From positions 1 through 5,667 of the forward strand of contig JADFZC010000188.1 in assembly GCA_015232735.1 (NCBI GenBank): DNA of 5,667 nucleotides, read 5' to 3'. Source of the stretch: Oligoflexales bacterium. GTDB lineage: Bacteria > Bdellovibrionota > Oligoflexia > Oligoflexales > Oligoflexaceae. The notes beneath the pieces are model-generated. The model did no database searches. It was not told the DNA's origin and saw nothing but the letters and a program-made list of their open reading frames with translations. Positions within the stretch are counted from its first letter, which is position 1. Each line of letters starts with the position of its first letter. This document shows positions 5,614 through 5,667 of this stretch, piece by piece. Position numbers and translations under genes: made by a program.

Positions 5614-5667
5614 TTAGTCGCTGGCGCGAAATGCGCCAGCGACGTGCCCTGACGAGCGCAGCGAGTA
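5614..5667 (+). repeat. REP-like repeat, copy C: hairpin plus tail, cut by window end
   Basis: TTAGTC (5614-5619) opens a perfect 11-bp stem: 5617-5627 (GTCGCTGGCGC) pairs with 5633-5643 around a GAAAT loop. The tail follows, and 5648-5667 is identical to 1388-1407 and 1463-1482. Relative to copy A, the middle of the stem differs on both arms so that pairing is kept, and AT just before the shared core has become GC. The orientation is the same as copies A and B. The copy lies immediately upstream of the minus-strand amidase gene. Confidence 0.88.

Overview
The window reads as chromosomal DNA from a Gram-negative (diderm) bacterium. A type II secretion GspC-like protein and a LolA-like periplasmic lipoprotein carrier imply an outer membrane. 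A PocR-type sensor fused to a sigma-54 activator, moderate GC content and AT-rich intergenic DNA are compatible with Desulfobacterota (the old delta-proteobacteria). That placement is an inference from gene style, not from a marker gene.

Layout on the plus strand: the 3' part of gspC (1-660, 5' end outside the window), then lolA (694-1356). A 359-base non-coding stretch follows. Its first part holds a hairpin-bearing dispersed repeat with an exact 50-base second copy, and its second part is an AT-rich leader. Next come a 519-residue sigma-54-dependent regulator (1716-3275) and, after another hairpin, a 100-residue coiled-coil protein of unknown function (3334-3636). On the minus strand a two-gene unit converges on it: a Nit-type carbon-nitrogen hydrolase (5587-4715) directly followed by an RNase Z-like metallo-beta-lactamase-fold protein (4714-3644). 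These two genes lie in the same reading frame and are separated only by one TAA codon followed at once by GTG. The window ends inside a further copy of the repeat.

The genes fall into separate functions: cell-envelope export (gspC, lolA), transcriptional control (the PocR/sigma-54 protein, target unknown) and a hydrolase pair (nit plus RNase Z-like). I see no single defence, mobile or biosynthetic system that unites them.

The most distinctive signal is the repeat family. Three hairpins have stems that differ in sequence but keep pairing by compensatory changes. All three start with the same TTAGTC edge, and all point the same way. In two cases that edge supplies the TAG stop codon of the preceding gene. 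Two of the three hairpins, and a third half-copy, carry a 20-base tail with a mirror-symmetric core. This looks like a REP/BIME-like or small non-autonomous element. No transposase is visible in the window.
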